From: Candidatus Manganitrophus noduliformans
Lineage (GTDB): Bacteria > Nitrospirota > Nitrospiria > SBBL01 > Manganitrophaceae
Reading direction: 5' to 3'
DNA length: 64,000 nucleotides
NCBI RefSeq assembly: GCF_012184425.1
Contig: NZ_VTOW01000003.1
Location: 62,001 to 126,000 of the forward strand
Shown here: one piece after another, positions 7,144 to 16,443 of the stretch
Position numbering within the stretch: position 1 is the stretch's first letter
Layout: every line of letters starts with the position of its first letter
Translations under genes and position numbers: made by a program
Notes under the pieces: model-generated
What the model was told of the DNA's origin: nothing
The model's database searches: none
What the model saw: only the letters and a program-made list of their open reading frames with translations

Positions 7144-8424
7144 TCAGGCGGCTCCCTTGGCGAGATTGGTGTTCTTTGCCGGCTGATATCGAAGAAGGGC
7201 TCCCATCCCTCCCGATTGTTCGAGAATCGGATGGCGGGGAACATAAACGATCTGAGCGCTCTGCGAGATCGCCTGCTCGATCGTTTCCTCCACCAGATCG
7301 GCTACCGGATCGGTCGGGCTTCCGCATTCGGGACAAGCCGAATCGCCCATATTCAGATGCCCGCAAGAGGGACAGCGCGCGCCGGGCAACTCGACGTTAT
7401 CCTGCACGACCAGTGTCTGGACCGCTCCTTGCCCCAATGCGTGAAGGGTCGGCATCACGCCGAAGACCCCCAGCCCATACGGCTGGTTCGCCTCGGCGAT
7501 CTGCTTGACCAGTTGATCCTTCTGACTCCATTCGACCTCTTGAATCAGTTTCAGCGTTTCCTCATAAACTTCGGGAAGGGAGAGCTTCGGGTCGGATTTG
7601 ATCCGGCCGATGATCCGCTCCTTTAAATCGTGATGGAGCGTCTCCTCGAACCCGGAGCGGTTTTCCTCCTGGCCGCCGACGATCAACCAATCGAAGCGGT
7701 GATCCTTGAAAAAGGCGAAGGTCGTGTCGGCGATCCGTTTGAGGTGTTGTCGTATATGCGTTCCAACATGGCGCTCGATTTTTCGCTCCGCCAATCCATA
7801 AATGGCGCTCTCCGAATATCCGCCGGTTCCGGTTTCCGATCTTCTCCCCCGCCGCTCAATCCGCCGCTCTGCGAGGCCGTACTCTTCCATCGACTTGTAT
7901 TCCTTGCTGGAAGGATCGTGCACCTTCCCGGGGATCTCGTCGTAAATTTCAGAGTGCTCGATGATTTCTCCCAGGTAGACTTCAAAAATGCGGGCCCGCT
8001 CCTGGCTGACAAGGACGACTGCATATTTCGGATATTGATCGAGAAGCGCGGTGAGGGGAAGTGTATAAGGGTGCGGAAGGACGACCAGCTTCGATCGGAG
8101 AGGAACCGGAAAGGCAAGGGGAAGCCAGAGACCTTTTTGGGAGCAGGAGTAAATCAACACCCCCCGGTGATGATTCCGCTCGAACCGATTGCCGAGGTAT
8201 CCTTCCATTTTTTTCAAATCTTCTTCGATCGATTGCCGCACTTCCGGGGCGAGCGTCTTCGATTCCAAGTCGGTCCGCGTCTGTTTCAAAAGGTTCTTCA
8301 GGACGACCATGAATTCCTTCCGTTTCGGAAAACGGCGGCCGTCGATGTTCAGACTGAGGGTGCTGACCCAGTGGTCTTCATTTCCATATTCGAGCAGTTG
8401 TTTTATTTCTTTCCATGAGATCAT
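7144..8424 (-). CDS. baeRF-type (bacterial archaeo-eukaryotic release-factor-like) protein with zinc ribbon
   Basis: A 426-residue cytoplasmic protein. Its middle part (about 120-330) has the layout of the bacterial eRF1-like superfamily: YAVVLVSQERARIFEVYLG, a long charged helical stretch with ERKIERHVG, then FDWLIVGGQEE. The C-terminal part holds a zinc ribbon (CPSCGH and CPECG, about 373-391) and ends in a segment that resembles the low-activity domain found in ribosome-associated factors. Such proteins are proposed to act on stalled ribosomes or tRNA, without direct proof for this subgroup. ATG 8424 is chosen because AAAGGAG precedes it at good spacing; upstream codons give no family resemblance. 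It lies 17 bp after the FmdB-like gene. Confidence 0.68.
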   Translation of the reverse strand: MISWKEIKQLLEYGNEDHWVSTLSLNIDGRRFPKRKEFMVVLKNLLKQTRTDLESKTLAPEVRQSIEEDLKKMEGYLGNRFERNHHRGVLIYSCSQKGLWLPLAFPVPLRSKLVVLPHPYTLPLTALLDQYPKYAVVLVSQERARIFEVYLGEIIEHSEIYDEIPGKVHDPSSKEYKSMEEYGLAERRIERRGRRSETGTGGYSESAIYGLAERKIERHVGTHIRQHLKRIADTTFAFFKDHRFDWLIVGGQEENRSGFEETLHHDLKERIIGRIKSDPKLSLPEVYEETLKLIQEVEWSQKDQLVKQIAEANQPYGLGVFGVMPTLHALGQGAVQTLVVQDNVELPGARCPSCGHLNMGDSACPECGSPTDPVADLVEETIEQAISQSAQIVYVPRHPILEQSGGMGALLRYQPAKNTNLAKGAA

Positions 8425-8441
8425 GATCACTCCTTTCGAAA

Positions 8442-8606
8442 TCAAGCGGCCTTTCGGGTGGTTTGGGCAAAAAATCCGGTCATCCGTTGGACGACGTCCC
8501 GACTTTGACAACGGGGACAGGCCGGATCACCCTGATCGTGTTCGGCAAGCGACATCTGGGCGTCAAAGACCTCCTGACACTTTCGACATTGATACTCATA
8601 GATCAT
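8442..8606 (-). CDS. FmdB-like small zinc ribbon protein
   Basis: A 54-residue protein: MIYEYQCRKC at the N-terminus and CPRC at about 30-33 form a four-cysteine zinc ribbon of the FmdB type, followed by VVQRMTGFFAQTT. FmdB-like proteins are regulators or accessory proteins of poorly known function. The start is supported by GGAGG eight bases upstream. It is the first gene of the minus-strand set with the baeRF-like and DUF362 genes; the shared zinc-ribbon content of the first two suggests a joint role. Confidence 0.75.
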   Translation of the reverse strand: MIYEYQCRKCQEVFDAQMSLAEHDQGDPACPRCQSRDVVQRMTGFFAQTTRKAA

Positions 8607-8820
8607 GATCGATGCCTCCTTCTGAGCGGGCTATTAGGCCAAATGGGTTCGATTTATTTTTGCAACTTTGAGCGATGGGTGTCAATGCCTCCCCCCGGCA
8701 TTTTCCTACGGTTCTGCATGAGGTTATGCGCGTTTCGCGACCGCAGCATGGGGTGAATGCCTCCCCGGAAGGGGCCGGCTCGCGTTTGTCCGGGATGGTG
8801 ATCCGTGAACTTCAATCTTG

Positions 8821-8849
8821 TTGACAGGGGAGGGGTGATCGGTTAATAT
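8821..8849 (+). promoter_or_regulatory. Consensus sigma-70 promoter for the lipoprotein-aldolase-kinase operon
   Basis: TTGACA at 8821-8826, 17-bp spacer, TAATAT at 8844-8849. The expected transcript starts near 8856, which excludes the in-frame ATG at 8848 as translation start and supports ATG 8875. Confidence 0.8.
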
Positions 8850-8874
8850 GGGGCGTCTTTTAAGAGGGTTTTTC

Positions 8875-9531
8875 ATGTTTTATTTCACAAAGTGGATGGT
8901 TCTTTTCCTCTTATCGTTTTCCTCGCTCATCGGCTGCCAAAAACAGGAGGGGATGGCCGAGAATGTCGGGGCCGGCGCCCCCGCCCCTCCCTCGGTCCCC
9001 TCCCCCTCCGCTTCTGTCGGAGAGGCCGCGTCCTCCTCTGCCTCCGAGGAGTCGCCTCATGGATCGGGCGCTCCCGTTCCGTTCATGCAGAAGCTGGCCG
9101 AATACAAAGCGCGCCTTGAGAAAGATCCGAAAGATATCGAAGCGCTCGTCTTCATGGGAAACGCGAACTATGACATCCAGCGCTTTGAAAAAGCGAAGGA
9201 GTTCTATCAGAAAGCGCTTGAGGTCGATCCCGACAACACCCACGTTCGGACCGATCTTGCGTCCTCTTACCGGAGTCTCGGCGAAATCGATCAGGCATTG
9301 GAAGAGTTGAACAAGGTGTTGAAGGCCGATCCGAAACATGAAATCGCGCTTTACAATTCCGGAATCATCCTGCTGAACGATAAAAATGACGCCGAGAAAG
9401 CGACGGCAGCCTGGGAAAAGCTGGTCCAGCTCAAGCCGAACGATCCCCTCTCGGAAGAGCTGAAAAAAAAGATCAGCGAGTTAAAACAAACCGGCAGTCA
9501 GCCGATCCCCTCCGCGACTCAGCCGAAATAA
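8875..9531 (+). CDS. TPR-repeat lipoprotein
   Basis: A 218-residue exported protein. The signal peptide ends in the lipobox LIGC with C21 as the lipidated residue; Gln at +2 predicts outer-membrane sorting. A Pro/Ser/Ala-rich linker (about 28-60) leads to at least three tetratricopeptide repeats between about 75 and 190 (for example [20 protein letters not shown] and [16 protein letters not shown]). TPR lipoproteins act as scaffolds in envelope assembly; some are type IV pilus factors (PilF/PilW type), though this one is not beside pilus genes. The start is set by the promoter at 8821-8849 and by GAGGG six bases upstream. Ten bases separate it from the aldolase gene. Confidence 0.8.
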   Translation: MFYFTKWMVLFLLSFSSLIGCQKQEGMAENVGAGAPAPPSVPSPSASVGEAASSSASEESPHGSGAPVPFMQKLAEYKARLEKDPKDIEALVFMGNANYDIQRFEKAKEFYQKALEVDPDNTHVRTDLASSYRSLGEIDQALEELNKVLKADPKHEIALYNSGIILLNDKNDAEKATAAWEKLVQLKPNDPLSEELKKKISELKQTGSQPIPSATQPK

Positions 9532-9541
9532 GGAGCATCGA

Positions 9542-10186
9542 ATGAAGTTCTTTTTGGATTCCGCCAACATTTCCGAGATTAAAGAGTCTGTTGCGCTGGG
9601 ATTGATTGACGGCATCACCACGAATCCTTCCCTGGTCGCAAAAGAGAAGAAGGATTTCAGGAAGCTGATCGAAGAGATCTGCCAAATCGTCGATGGACCG
9701 ATCTCCGCGGAGGTGGTTGCGACCGACGAAGAGGGGATGGTGGAGGAGGGGCGCTCCCTCGCCGGCATTCACAAAAATGTCGTGGTGAAGGTGCCGATGA
9801 CGGCGAACGGTTTAAAAGCAACCCGGCGTTTTGCGAAAGATGGGATTCGGGTCAATGTCACCCTCATCTTTTCTCCGGCCCAGGCGCTCCTTGCCGCGAA
9901 GGCCGGCGCCACCTATGTCAGCCCTTTTATCGGCCGGCTCGATGATGTCGGCCAGGTCGGTATGGATCTGATCGACCAGATCGTCACCATTTTTTCGAAT
10001 TACACTTTTAAGACCGAGGTCCTGGTCGCCAGCATTCGAAATCCGATCCATGTGATCGAGGCGGCACAGATCGGGGCCCACGTCGCCACCATGCCCTTCG
10101 CCGTTATTCAACAGCTTCTCAAACACCCGCTCACCGACATCGGGCTGGCCAAATTCCTCGCCGATTGGGAGAAGACGAAGGGGTAG
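9542..10186 (+). CDS. Transaldolase / fructose-6-phosphate aldolase family (TalC/FSA type)
   Basis: A 214-residue protein covering the whole short transaldolase fold: [22 protein letters not shown], then K83 in VVVKVPMT as the Schiff-base lysine, and later [12 protein letters not shown] and [10 protein letters not shown]. Short family members either transfer dihydroxyacetone units (pentose phosphate pathway) or cleave fructose 6-phosphate; sequence alone does not separate these. It is cytoplasmic, and the gene sits between the TPR lipoprotein and glycerate kinase in one transcription unit. GGAGC precedes the ATG at good distance. Confidence 0.92.
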   Translation: MKFFLDSANISEIKESVALGLIDGITTNPSLVAKEKKDFRKLIEEICQIVDGPISAEVVATDEEGMVEEGRSLAGIHKNVVVKVPMTANGLKATRRFAKDGIRVNVTLIFSPAQALLAAKAGATYVSPFIGRLDDVGQVGMDLIDQIVTIFSNYTFKTEVLVASIRNPIHVIEAAQIGAHVATMPFAVIQQLLKHPLTDIGLAKFLADWEKTKG

Positions 10187-10197
10187 GTTCTAATCCC

Positions 10198-11535
10198 ATG
10201 AACCCTCCTCCTGCGGGAAAGAAAGACCTCCAACAGCTCATTCCCCTTCTCCTCGATGCGCTCGATCCGGGGGCGCTTCTTCAAAAGAAAATCCGCTTTC
10301 GAAATAAGAAAATAGAATGGGACGGCCGGTCCTACCTTGTCGAACCGAACCGTTCGGTCTATCTGATCGGAGCCGGGAAGGGATCGGCCCGCATGGCCGA
10401 AGCCTTGGAACGGCTCCTGGGGGATGCGATCACCGACGGGGTGATCGTCACCAAAGATGGATACGGCCTCCCATGCCGGAAAATTCGGATCATCGAAGCC
10501 GGCCATCCGATTCCAGACGAGGCGGGAACAGCAGGAGCGAAAGAGATCCTTGCTCTCGCCCGCCGTGCAAACCGGGGGGATCTCGTCATCGGCCTCTGGT
10601 CGGGCGGGGGATCGGCCCTCCTCCCGTTGCCGGTTTCCGGGATTTCTCTCCAATCCAAACAGCAGGTGACCGATCTTCTCTTGCGTTCCGGCGCGGTGAT
10701 CGGCGAGATCAACGCCGTTCGGAAGCATCTCTCTCAAATCAAAGGGGGACAACTTGCCAAAGCGGTCGGTCCGGCCCGGATGGTGAACTTTATCCTCTCC
10801 GACGTGGTCGGTGACCGGCTCGATGTCATCGCTTCCGGCCCGACCGTGCCCGATCCGACCACTTTCAACGATGCGATCGAGATTTTGAAACGATATCGCC
10901 TTTGGGATGAGATCGATCCCTCCGTCCGCCTCGTCTTGGAAGAAGGAGCGCGGGGGGAGCGGCCCGAAACGCCGAAGCGGCTCGGCCGTCACATTGAAAA
11001 CATTCTGATCGGAAACGGCGAAACGGCGGTGAACGAAGCGGCCCGGCAATTGAGGCGGATGGGATTTCATCCTCACATTCTCACAAGTGTCCTTGAAGGG
11101 GAGTCACGCGAAGTCGCCAAGGTCCTTGTTGCGCTGGCCAAGGAGATCCAATTTCGTCGAAAGGGAAAACCGGTTTGCTTCATTGCCGGCGGTGAAACGA
11201 CCGTGACCGTCCGAGGCAAGGGGAAGGGAGGGCGGTGTCAGGAGTTTGCGCTTTCCGCCGCTCTTTCGCTGGCCGGAACGCGAGGGATCACGGCTGCGGC
11301 GCTCTCGACGGACGGGACCGACGGTCCCACCGACGCGGCGGGGGCGGTCGCCACCGGGGAGACGGTGCAGCGGGCGACACGGAAGGGGATGGATCCTCGG
11401 ATGGCGCTGGCTGAGAACGACGCGTATCCCTTCTTTGATGCGCTCGGGGATCTGATCCGAACCGGTCCGACGCGAACCCACCTGAACGATCTTTATCTTT
11501 TGTTCATCCCGAGCGCTTCCGCGGAGGAGAATTAG
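10198..11535 (+). CDS. Glycerate 2-kinase, MOFRL family
   Basis: A 445-residue cytoplasmic enzyme of the GckA/TtuD type. The N-terminal domain has VYLIGAGKGSARMAEALE and the glycine-rich GLWSGGGSALLPLP. The C-terminal MOFRL domain has FIAGGETTVTV, GKGGRCQEFALSAAL and STDGTDGPTDAAGA. The reaction phosphorylates D-glycerate to 2-phosphoglycerate, feeding glyoxylate- or serine-derived carbon into central metabolism. ATG 10198 is preferred over an in-frame ATG at 10165 because the latter would overlap the aldolase gene. Together with the aldolase it forms a small sugar/organic-acid unit. Confidence 0.9.
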   Translation: MNPPPAGKKDLQQLIPLLLDALDPGALLQKKIRFRNKKIEWDGRSYLVEPNRSVYLIGAGKGSARMAEALERLLGDAITDGVIVTKDGYGLPCRKIRIIEAGHPIPDEAGTAGAKEILALARRANRGDLVIGLWSGGGSALLPLPVSGISLQSKQQVTDLLLRSGAVIGEINAVRKHLSQIKGGQLAKAVGPARMVNFILSDVVGDRLDVIASGPTVPDPTTFNDAIEILKRYRLWDEIDPSVRLVLEEGARGERPETPKRLGRHIENILIGNGETAVNEAARQLRRMGFHPHILTSVLEGESREVAKVLVALAKEIQFRRKGKPVCFIAGGETTVTVRGKGKGGRCQEFALSAALSLAGTRGITAAALSTDGTDGPTDAAGAVATGETVQRATRKGMDPRMALAENDAYPFFDALGDLIRTGPTRTHLNDLYLLFIPSASAEEN

Positions 11536-11621
11536 ATTGATTCAACTTTTCCCAATGAAGGATAGGGTGGGTATGGAGCACACCGACCGGGTATGCCCAA
11601 GCTCAACCTTCGTGTCATAAG

Positions 11622-11651
11622 TTGATTGTTTTGAGGGGATTGTATTAGGAT
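11622..11651 (+). promoter_or_regulatory. Possible promoter of the KaiC-like gene
   Basis: TTGATT at 11622-11627 and TAGGAT at 11646-11651 with an 18-bp spacer, about 38 bp before the ATG at 11690. Both boxes deviate from consensus, so this is tentative. Confidence 0.35.
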
Positions 11652-11689
11652 AGTTGAATGTCGAAAATCTCATACAAAGGGAGAACTCG

Positions 11690-13243
11690 ATGACCCAGCA
11701 ACCATCCGTCCGTTTGTCGACCGGCATTGTCGGCCTGGATGAAATTCTCCAGGGAGGGCTGATCCCCGCCAGGACCTATATGGTGCGCGGAAAGCCAGGA
11801 ATGGGAAAAACCATCCTCGGTCTTCATTTTCTCACAGACGGCGCGACAAAAGGGGAAAAGGTGCTGTTGATTACCCTGGGGGAAGCGGAGGGGCAGATCC
11901 GTAAAAATGCATTGACCTTGGGGTTGGATCTATCCGGCATTTCTTTTCTCGATCTGAGTCCCTCCCCTGAATTTTTCTCCGAAGTAAAAACGTACGACAT
12001 CTTTTCCCCCGCCGATGTGGAAAGAGCGCCGACCACCCAAAAGATTATTGAAAAAATCGAACAGATCAAACCACAACGCGTTCTGATCGACGCGATCACG
12101 CAGTTCCGGTATCTCTCCCCCGACTCCTTCCAGTTCCGAAAACAGGTCCTCTCCTTTCTTCAGTTTCTCACCTCTCGAAAGATCACCGTTCTCTTCACCT
12201 CCGAGGGAACCGCCTCGGTTCCGGATGATGATTTGGAATTTATGTGTGATGGGGCGATCCACCTCGAAATGTCGGACCGGCAACGGAGTCTTTGCGTGAC
12301 CAAGTTCCGAGGCTCCGGCTTCCGAGGCGGCTGCCACACCCTCCGGCTGACCGATTCGGGGATCGTCGTTTCGCCCCGCCTCATTCCGGAAGCGCACCAG
12401 AGGGAGTTCATCGCCGAGTCGATCTCTTCGGGGGTCTCCCACCTGGACGATCTTCTGCACGGCGGTCTGGAGCGTGGCACCATTACCATGGTAACCGGTC
12501 CCAGCGGTGTCGGAAAAACGACCCTCGGCGTTCAGTTCATGAAGGAAGCGGCGGCCAGGGGCGAGCGCTCGGTCATCTACCTTTTTGAGGAGGCTGCGGA
12601 GACGCTCCTGCACCGGTCGGAGTCGATTGGTGTCCCGATTAAAAAAATGCTCGATCGGGGGACCCTCTCGGTGGTTCAGGTCGAGCCCCTTCAGTTTGCT
12701 CCGGATGAGTTTGCAAACCTGGTTCGGAAAGAGATTGAGGAAAAAAATACCCGAATCGTGATGATCGATGGGGTTTCCGGCTATCGGCTTTCCGTCCGGG
12801 GAGAAGATTTAATCAGCCATCTGCATGCCCTCTGCAGATATTTAAAAAACATGGGGGTCACGATCATTCTGATGAATGAGACCGAGGAGATTACCGGTGA
12901 CTTTCGCGCGACCGAAAAGGGACTGAGCTATCTGGCCGATAATGTGGTCTTTCTCCGCTATCTGGAATTAAACGGGGAGCTGCGAAAGGCGATCGGGGTG
13001 TTGAAGAAGCGTCTGACCGACTTCGAGAAGACCCTCCGAGAGATGGAGATTACCAAGGAGGGGATCAAAATCGGGGCGCCGATGGTCGAGTTGCGGGGTA
13101 TTCTGAGGGGTATTCCTGAATGGATCAGCAGCCCCAAGAAAAGGGAGGATAGAAGGGAAACCGGTCGTCCCTCTTCGACTCGCCCGACCAAAGCGGCGCC
13201 CCGGTCCGATCCAAAAGATCCGAGGGGACACCGGGAGCGGTAG
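11690..13243 (+). CDS. KaiC-like ATPase with two RecA domains
   Basis: A 517-residue cytoplasmic protein with two RecA/KaiC domains. Walker A motifs are GKPGMGKT at 34-41 and GPSGVGKT at 270-277. The second is followed by IYLFEEAAET, the double-glutamate site of KaiC; the first has ITLGEAEGQ at the same place. The C-terminus (about 440-517) is charged and variable. No kaiA or kaiB is nearby, so a clock is not implied; such KaiC relatives usually work as signalling ATPases with histidine kinases. Two kinases follow directly. ATG 11690 has GGGAG at the right distance; an in-frame TTG at 11654 does not. Confidence 0.86.
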   Translation: MTQQPSVRLSTGIVGLDEILQGGLIPARTYMVRGKPGMGKTILGLHFLTDGATKGEKVLLITLGEAEGQIRKNALTLGLDLSGISFLDLSPSPEFFSEVKTYDIFSPADVERAPTTQKIIEKIEQIKPQRVLIDAITQFRYLSPDSFQFRKQVLSFLQFLTSRKITVLFTSEGTASVPDDDLEFMCDGAIHLEMSDRQRSLCVTKFRGSGFRGGCHTLRLTDSGIVVSPRLIPEAHQREFIAESISSGVSHLDDLLHGGLERGTITMVTGPSGVGKTTLGVQFMKEAAARGERSVIYLFEEAAETLLHRSESIGVPIKKMLDRGTLSVVQVEPLQFAPDEFANLVRKEIEEKNTRIVMIDGVSGYRLSVRGEDLISHLHALCRYLKNMGVTIILMNETEEITGDFRATEKGLSYLADNVVFLRYLELNGELRKAIGVLKKRLTDFEKTLREMEITKEGIKIGAPMVELRGILRGIPEWISSPKKREDRRETGRPSSTRPTKAAPRSDPKDPRGHRER

Positions 13244-13276
13244 CGCCGTCAGGTCCAATGTTTTGAACGAGCCTTC

Positions 13277-14359
13277 ATGAACCGCATTTTGCTTCTGATC
13301 GATCATGATGAGAACCGCCGGCTGCTGGCAGAGTGGCTACAGAAGCGGTATCAGGCCGCGCTGGCCGGCGCTGCAGAGGACCTCCGGCAGCCGTTTGATT
13401 TGGGGATCGTGGACGGCCCCGCCCTCAGCCGTTTATCGAAAGAGATCCACGCCAGAAAAAAGGCCGAGCATCCCCGCTTTCTTCCGATGCTCCTGACTGT
13501 TTCTCGACCGGATGTAGCGCTCTTCAAACAGCATCTTTGGGAAAGTGTGGACGAGCTGATCGTCAACCCGATCGACAAGATGGAGCTGCTGGTCCGGATC
13601 GAAGTGCTGTTGCGCGCCCGCCGGTTTTCATCGGAGCTGAAATTTCGCAACGACGACCTGGAAGCGTACGCTCAAGCGCTGATGCACGATCTGCGGGCGC
13701 CGGTCCGGGCCGTCGGCAGCTTTGCGAAATTATTGGCTCAGGAGCAGAAGGAGAAACTCGATGAGCGGGGGAAGCACCAACTCGATCGGATCCAGTCGGT
13801 TGCGGAACAGGCGTGGGACATGATCGACGCTTTGCTCCACTTTTCCCGCCTGGAGCAAAAAGAGATCACGCTGCGAACGGTCCGGCTCGATTCCGCCGTC
13901 GCATCCTCTCTGAGAGATCTGCAAGAAGAAATTGAAGCGGCAGACGCGCAGGTCGTCATCGAGGGGGATCTCCCCGCGCTCAAGGCCGACCCGACCCTGC
14001 TCAGAATGGCTCTGACCGATCTTCTCTCCAATGCGATCAAGTATGTCGCGCCCGGAACGCGACCCCGGGTCGTTCTCTCGGCGACGAGCGGACCGCAAAG
14101 CCGGCGCATTCAAATTCAAGACAACGGAATCGGCATTTCGTCCGAACACCAACGCCGTATTTTTTCACCCTTTGTCCGCCTCCACGGCGTCGAGGAATAT
14201 CCGGGAATCGGGTTGGGGCTTTCGACCGTCCGGAAGGTGGTCGAAATGATGGGGGGCCGGGTCGGGGTCGAATCTTCTCCAGATGAGGGAAGCCTGTTTT
14301 GGATCGAACTGGATGTCGAGGAAAAGCCGAACAACATGGAAGGCGGGATGAAAATTTGA
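13277..14359 (+). CDS. Histidine kinase with N-terminal receiver-like domain
   Basis: A 360-residue soluble protein. Residues 1-120 resemble a receiver domain, with IDHDE near the start and D near 45 in FDLGIVDGPAL as the possible phosphorylation site. A HisKA domain follows with H137 in LMHDLRAPVR. The ATPase domain has LLSNAIKY (N box), QDNGIGIS (G1) and GIGLGLSTV (G2). No membrane segment. It lies 33 bp after the KaiC-like gene, and its stop overlaps the start of the next kinase. The arrangement points to a pathway in which the KaiC-like ATPase modulates or is read out by these kinases; this is inferred from gene order. Confidence 0.82.
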   Translation: MNRILLLIDHDENRRLLAEWLQKRYQAALAGAAEDLRQPFDLGIVDGPALSRLSKEIHARKKAEHPRFLPMLLTVSRPDVALFKQHLWESVDELIVNPIDKMELLVRIEVLLRARRFSSELKFRNDDLEAYAQALMHDLRAPVRAVGSFAKLLAQEQKEKLDERGKHQLDRIQSVAEQAWDMIDALLHFSRLEQKEITLRTVRLDSAVASSLRDLQEEIEAADAQVVIEGDLPALKADPTLLRMALTDLLSNAIKYVAPGTRPRVVLSATSGPQSRRIQIQDNGIGISSEHQRRIFSPFVRLHGVEEYPGIGLGLSTVRKVVEMMGGRVGVESSPDEGSLFWIELDVEEKPNNMEGGMKI

Positions 14360-15588
14360 AGTTTCTCATCGTTGATGATAATCCGGACGACCGGGAGCTG
14401 ATTATTCAGGAGTTAAAGAAAGATTATCCGGATGCGGCCTATTCCGAGGTTTTCCGGAGACGCGATTTTGACGCGGCCCTGGCCGTGGGAGGTTTCGACA
14501 TGATCTTTACCGACTATCGACTCAACTGGACCGACGGTCTGTGGGTCCTCTCGCAATTCAAGGCGCATCACCCGCACCTCCCGGTCATTATGGTCACCGA
14601 TACCGGAAATGAGGAGATCGCCGTGAAGGGAATGAAAGCCGGCCTAAGCGATTACGTCTTGAAGAAGTATCTCTTTCAGCTCTTGCTGACGGTAAAAGAA
14701 ACGCTTGAAAAAGAAAAGCTGCGCAAAGAATATGAAGCGGCACAGAAAGCCCTGCGCGAGGCCCACGCTCAACTTGAAAGAAGGGTTGCGGAGCGGACCG
14801 CTGAATTGCTTGAGGCCAATACGGAGCTCCAACACGAGGTTGCCGAGCGGATCAGGACCGAAGCGGAGCTGAAGCAGAAAACGATCGAGGCCGAGGAGGC
14901 GAATCGAACAAAGTCCTATTTCCTCTCTTCGGTCTCGCATGAGCTGAAAACGCCGCTGAACGCCATTCTCGGCTACGCCCAACTTTTGATGGATGGCACG
15001 TACGGCCCCCTTCACGAAGAACAACGGAAGCCGTTGGAGGGGATCTTACGAAATGTCAAGGATCAATCGAAGCTGGTGAGTAATTTGCTGGACCTTACGC
15101 AGATCGAATCAAAAAAGATGGTCGTCGATATTGAAGAGGTCGATCTCCGGAAGTTGGTGGAGGACGTCTGTGTGGTGATGCAGCCGCTCTTCGAGAAGAA
15201 GTCGCTTTCTATTCATTGGAATATCGAGGCGCTTCCAATGGTCGAATCCGATCCTTACAAAATCAGACAGATCCTCATGAATTTGCTCTCAAACGCCTTG
15301 AAATTTACACAGACGGGCGGCGTGACCGTTTCGGCGCGGAGCAGGGCGCAAAACGAGGGGATCGAAATCGTCGTGAAGGATACCGGAATCGGGATTCCCG
15401 CGGAAGAGGTCCCGACGATCTTTAATGCGTTTCATCAGGTGGACAGAAAGACGACCCGGGAATTCGGGGGGGTGGGACTCGGCCTGGCCATCGTGAAAGA
15501 AATTGTTTCCTTATTAAAAGGGAGCGTCGGCGTTGAAAGCACCGTCGGAGCGGGCACGACCTTTACTATCTCCTTGCCCTACCGTTGA
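14356..15588 (+). CDS. Response regulator-histidine kinase hybrid (REC-HisKA-HATPase)
   Basis: A 410-residue soluble protein: a receiver domain (about 1-120, FLIVDDNPDD, D53 in FTDYRL), a long coiled coil (about 125-185, rich in Glu/Ala/Arg) and a HisKA domain with H195 in SVSHELKTPLNAILG. The ATPase part has LLSNALKF, DTGIGIP and GVGLGLAIV. The only start giving the whole receiver domain is TTG at 14356, which overlaps the upstream stop as TTGA and implies translational coupling. No DNA-binding output domain is present, so the phosphoryl group probably passes to another protein. Confidence 0.82.
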   Translation: MKFLIVDDNPDDRELIIQELKKDYPDAAYSEVFRRRDFDAALAVGGFDMIFTDYRLNWTDGLWVLSQFKAHHPHLPVIMVTDTGNEEIAVKGMKAGLSDYVLKKYLFQLLLTVKETLEKEKLRKEYEAAQKALREAHAQLERRVAERTAELLEANTELQHEVAERIRTEAELKQKTIEAEEANRTKSYFLSSVSHELKTPLNAILGYAQLLMDGTYGPLHEEQRKPLEGILRNVKDQSKLVSNLLDLTQIESKKMVVDIEEVDLRKLVEDVCVVMQPLFEKKSLSIHWNIEALPMVESDPYKIRQILMNLLSNALKFTQTGGVTVSARSRAQNEGIEIVVKDTGIGIPAEEVPTIFNAFHQVDRKTTREFGGVGLGLAIVKEIVSLLKGSVGVESTVGAGTTFTISLPYR

Positions 15589-15786
15589 TCGGTAGACTTG
15601 ATAACCAGATGAATTTTTGATCCCAATTCCGGCGCGAAGCAAAGCGCCGATCCTCCGTCTCCACCAAAAAACCTCCAGAGTCGTTGTCTCCTCTTTTTTG
15701 ATCAATCGATCCTTCTCTTTCTGTTCAGCTTCAATTCAGGTTGATCTGCTATCCTCCTCTCAACCAACCACGAAAGGGGTGCGCGC

Positions 15787-16443
15787 ATGGATGAACATGA
15801 AGAGGCAAAGAAGGTGAAAGTCTGGGATCCGTTCGTTCGTTTCTTCCACTGGGCCTTGGTCTCGCTGGTCGCCGTCGCTTATTTCACCCAAGATCATCTC
15901 CTGGATCTGCATGTGTTGGCGGGGCTCTTGATCTTAGGGTTCATTTTCTTCCGGATCGTCTGGGGGTTCATCGGGACGCCGCATGCGCGGTTTTCAGATT
16001 TTGTTTTTCGTCCCAAGGTGGTCTTCGGATACCTGAAGGATCTGGTGACGTTGAAGGCCAAGCGATACATCGGCCACGGACCGGCCGGCGGGGCAATGGT
16101 CGTCGCGCTGTTGCTCGGATTGCTGGCGACGACCCTCTCCGGCCTCGCGCTGCTCGGCGGGCAGGAGTATCAAGGTCCGCTGGCCGGTTTGATGGCGGGA
16201 TTGGGCGGATTCTGGAGCGAGGCGGTGGAAGAGGTGCATGAATTCATTGCCGGACTGATTCTTTTTTTGGCATCAGTCCATGTGATGGGGGTCCTCTTCT
16301 CAAGCTGGGCGCACCACGAAAATTTGATCAAGGCGATGTTCACCGGCAGAAAGCGCGCGGGGGACGAGAAACGCCCTCCTGTCGGAATGGAGCCGGAACC
16401 GCTTCGAGAAAGGGCGGAAGGATGCGAAGGAGGTGTGCGATGA
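15787..16443 (+). CDS. Cytochrome b561-type membrane protein
   Basis: A 218-residue inner-membrane protein with four or five helices. It opens with VKVWDPFVRFFHWALV, the signature of di-haem cytochrome b proteins of the Ni/Fe-hydrogenase b-subunit type. Candidate haem ligands are the histidines in FFHWAL, LHVLAG, EEVHEF and SVHVMG. A charged tail follows. It would carry electrons from the quinone pool or another donor to the exported cytochromes encoded next; its stop overlaps the SHP-type gene by 4 bp. A b-type cytochrome next to SHP and di-haem cytochrome genes is a known arrangement in Rhodobacter. Confidence 0.85.
   Translation: MDEHEEAKKVKVWDPFVRFFHWALVSLVAVAYFTQDHLLDLHVLAGLLILGFIFFRIVWGFIGTPHARFSDFVFRPKVVFGYLKDLVTLKAKRYIGHGPAGGAMVVALLLGLLATTLSGLALLGGQEYQGPLAGLMAGLGGFWSEAVEEVHEFIAGLILFLASVHVMGVLFSSWAHHENLIKAMFTGRKRAGDEKRPPVGMEPEPLRERAEGCEGGVR

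Noticed and set aside
8607-8700. Promoter for the zinc-ribbon/baeRF/DUF362 set
   Set aside because: A TTGACA-like box is present on the minus strand, but no -10 box lies 16-18 bp from it, and a GG/GC pair has the wrong spacing for sigma-54.
11690-13243. Circadian clock component KaiC
   Set aside because: The protein is a KaiC relative, but no kaiA or kaiB is nearby; a signalling ATPase is the safer description.
15589-15786. Terminator or promoter before the cytochrome operon
   Set aside because: A 6-bp hairpin (CGGCGC/GCGCCG, near 15632-15651) has no T-run, and no pair of -35/-10 boxes with proper spacing was found.
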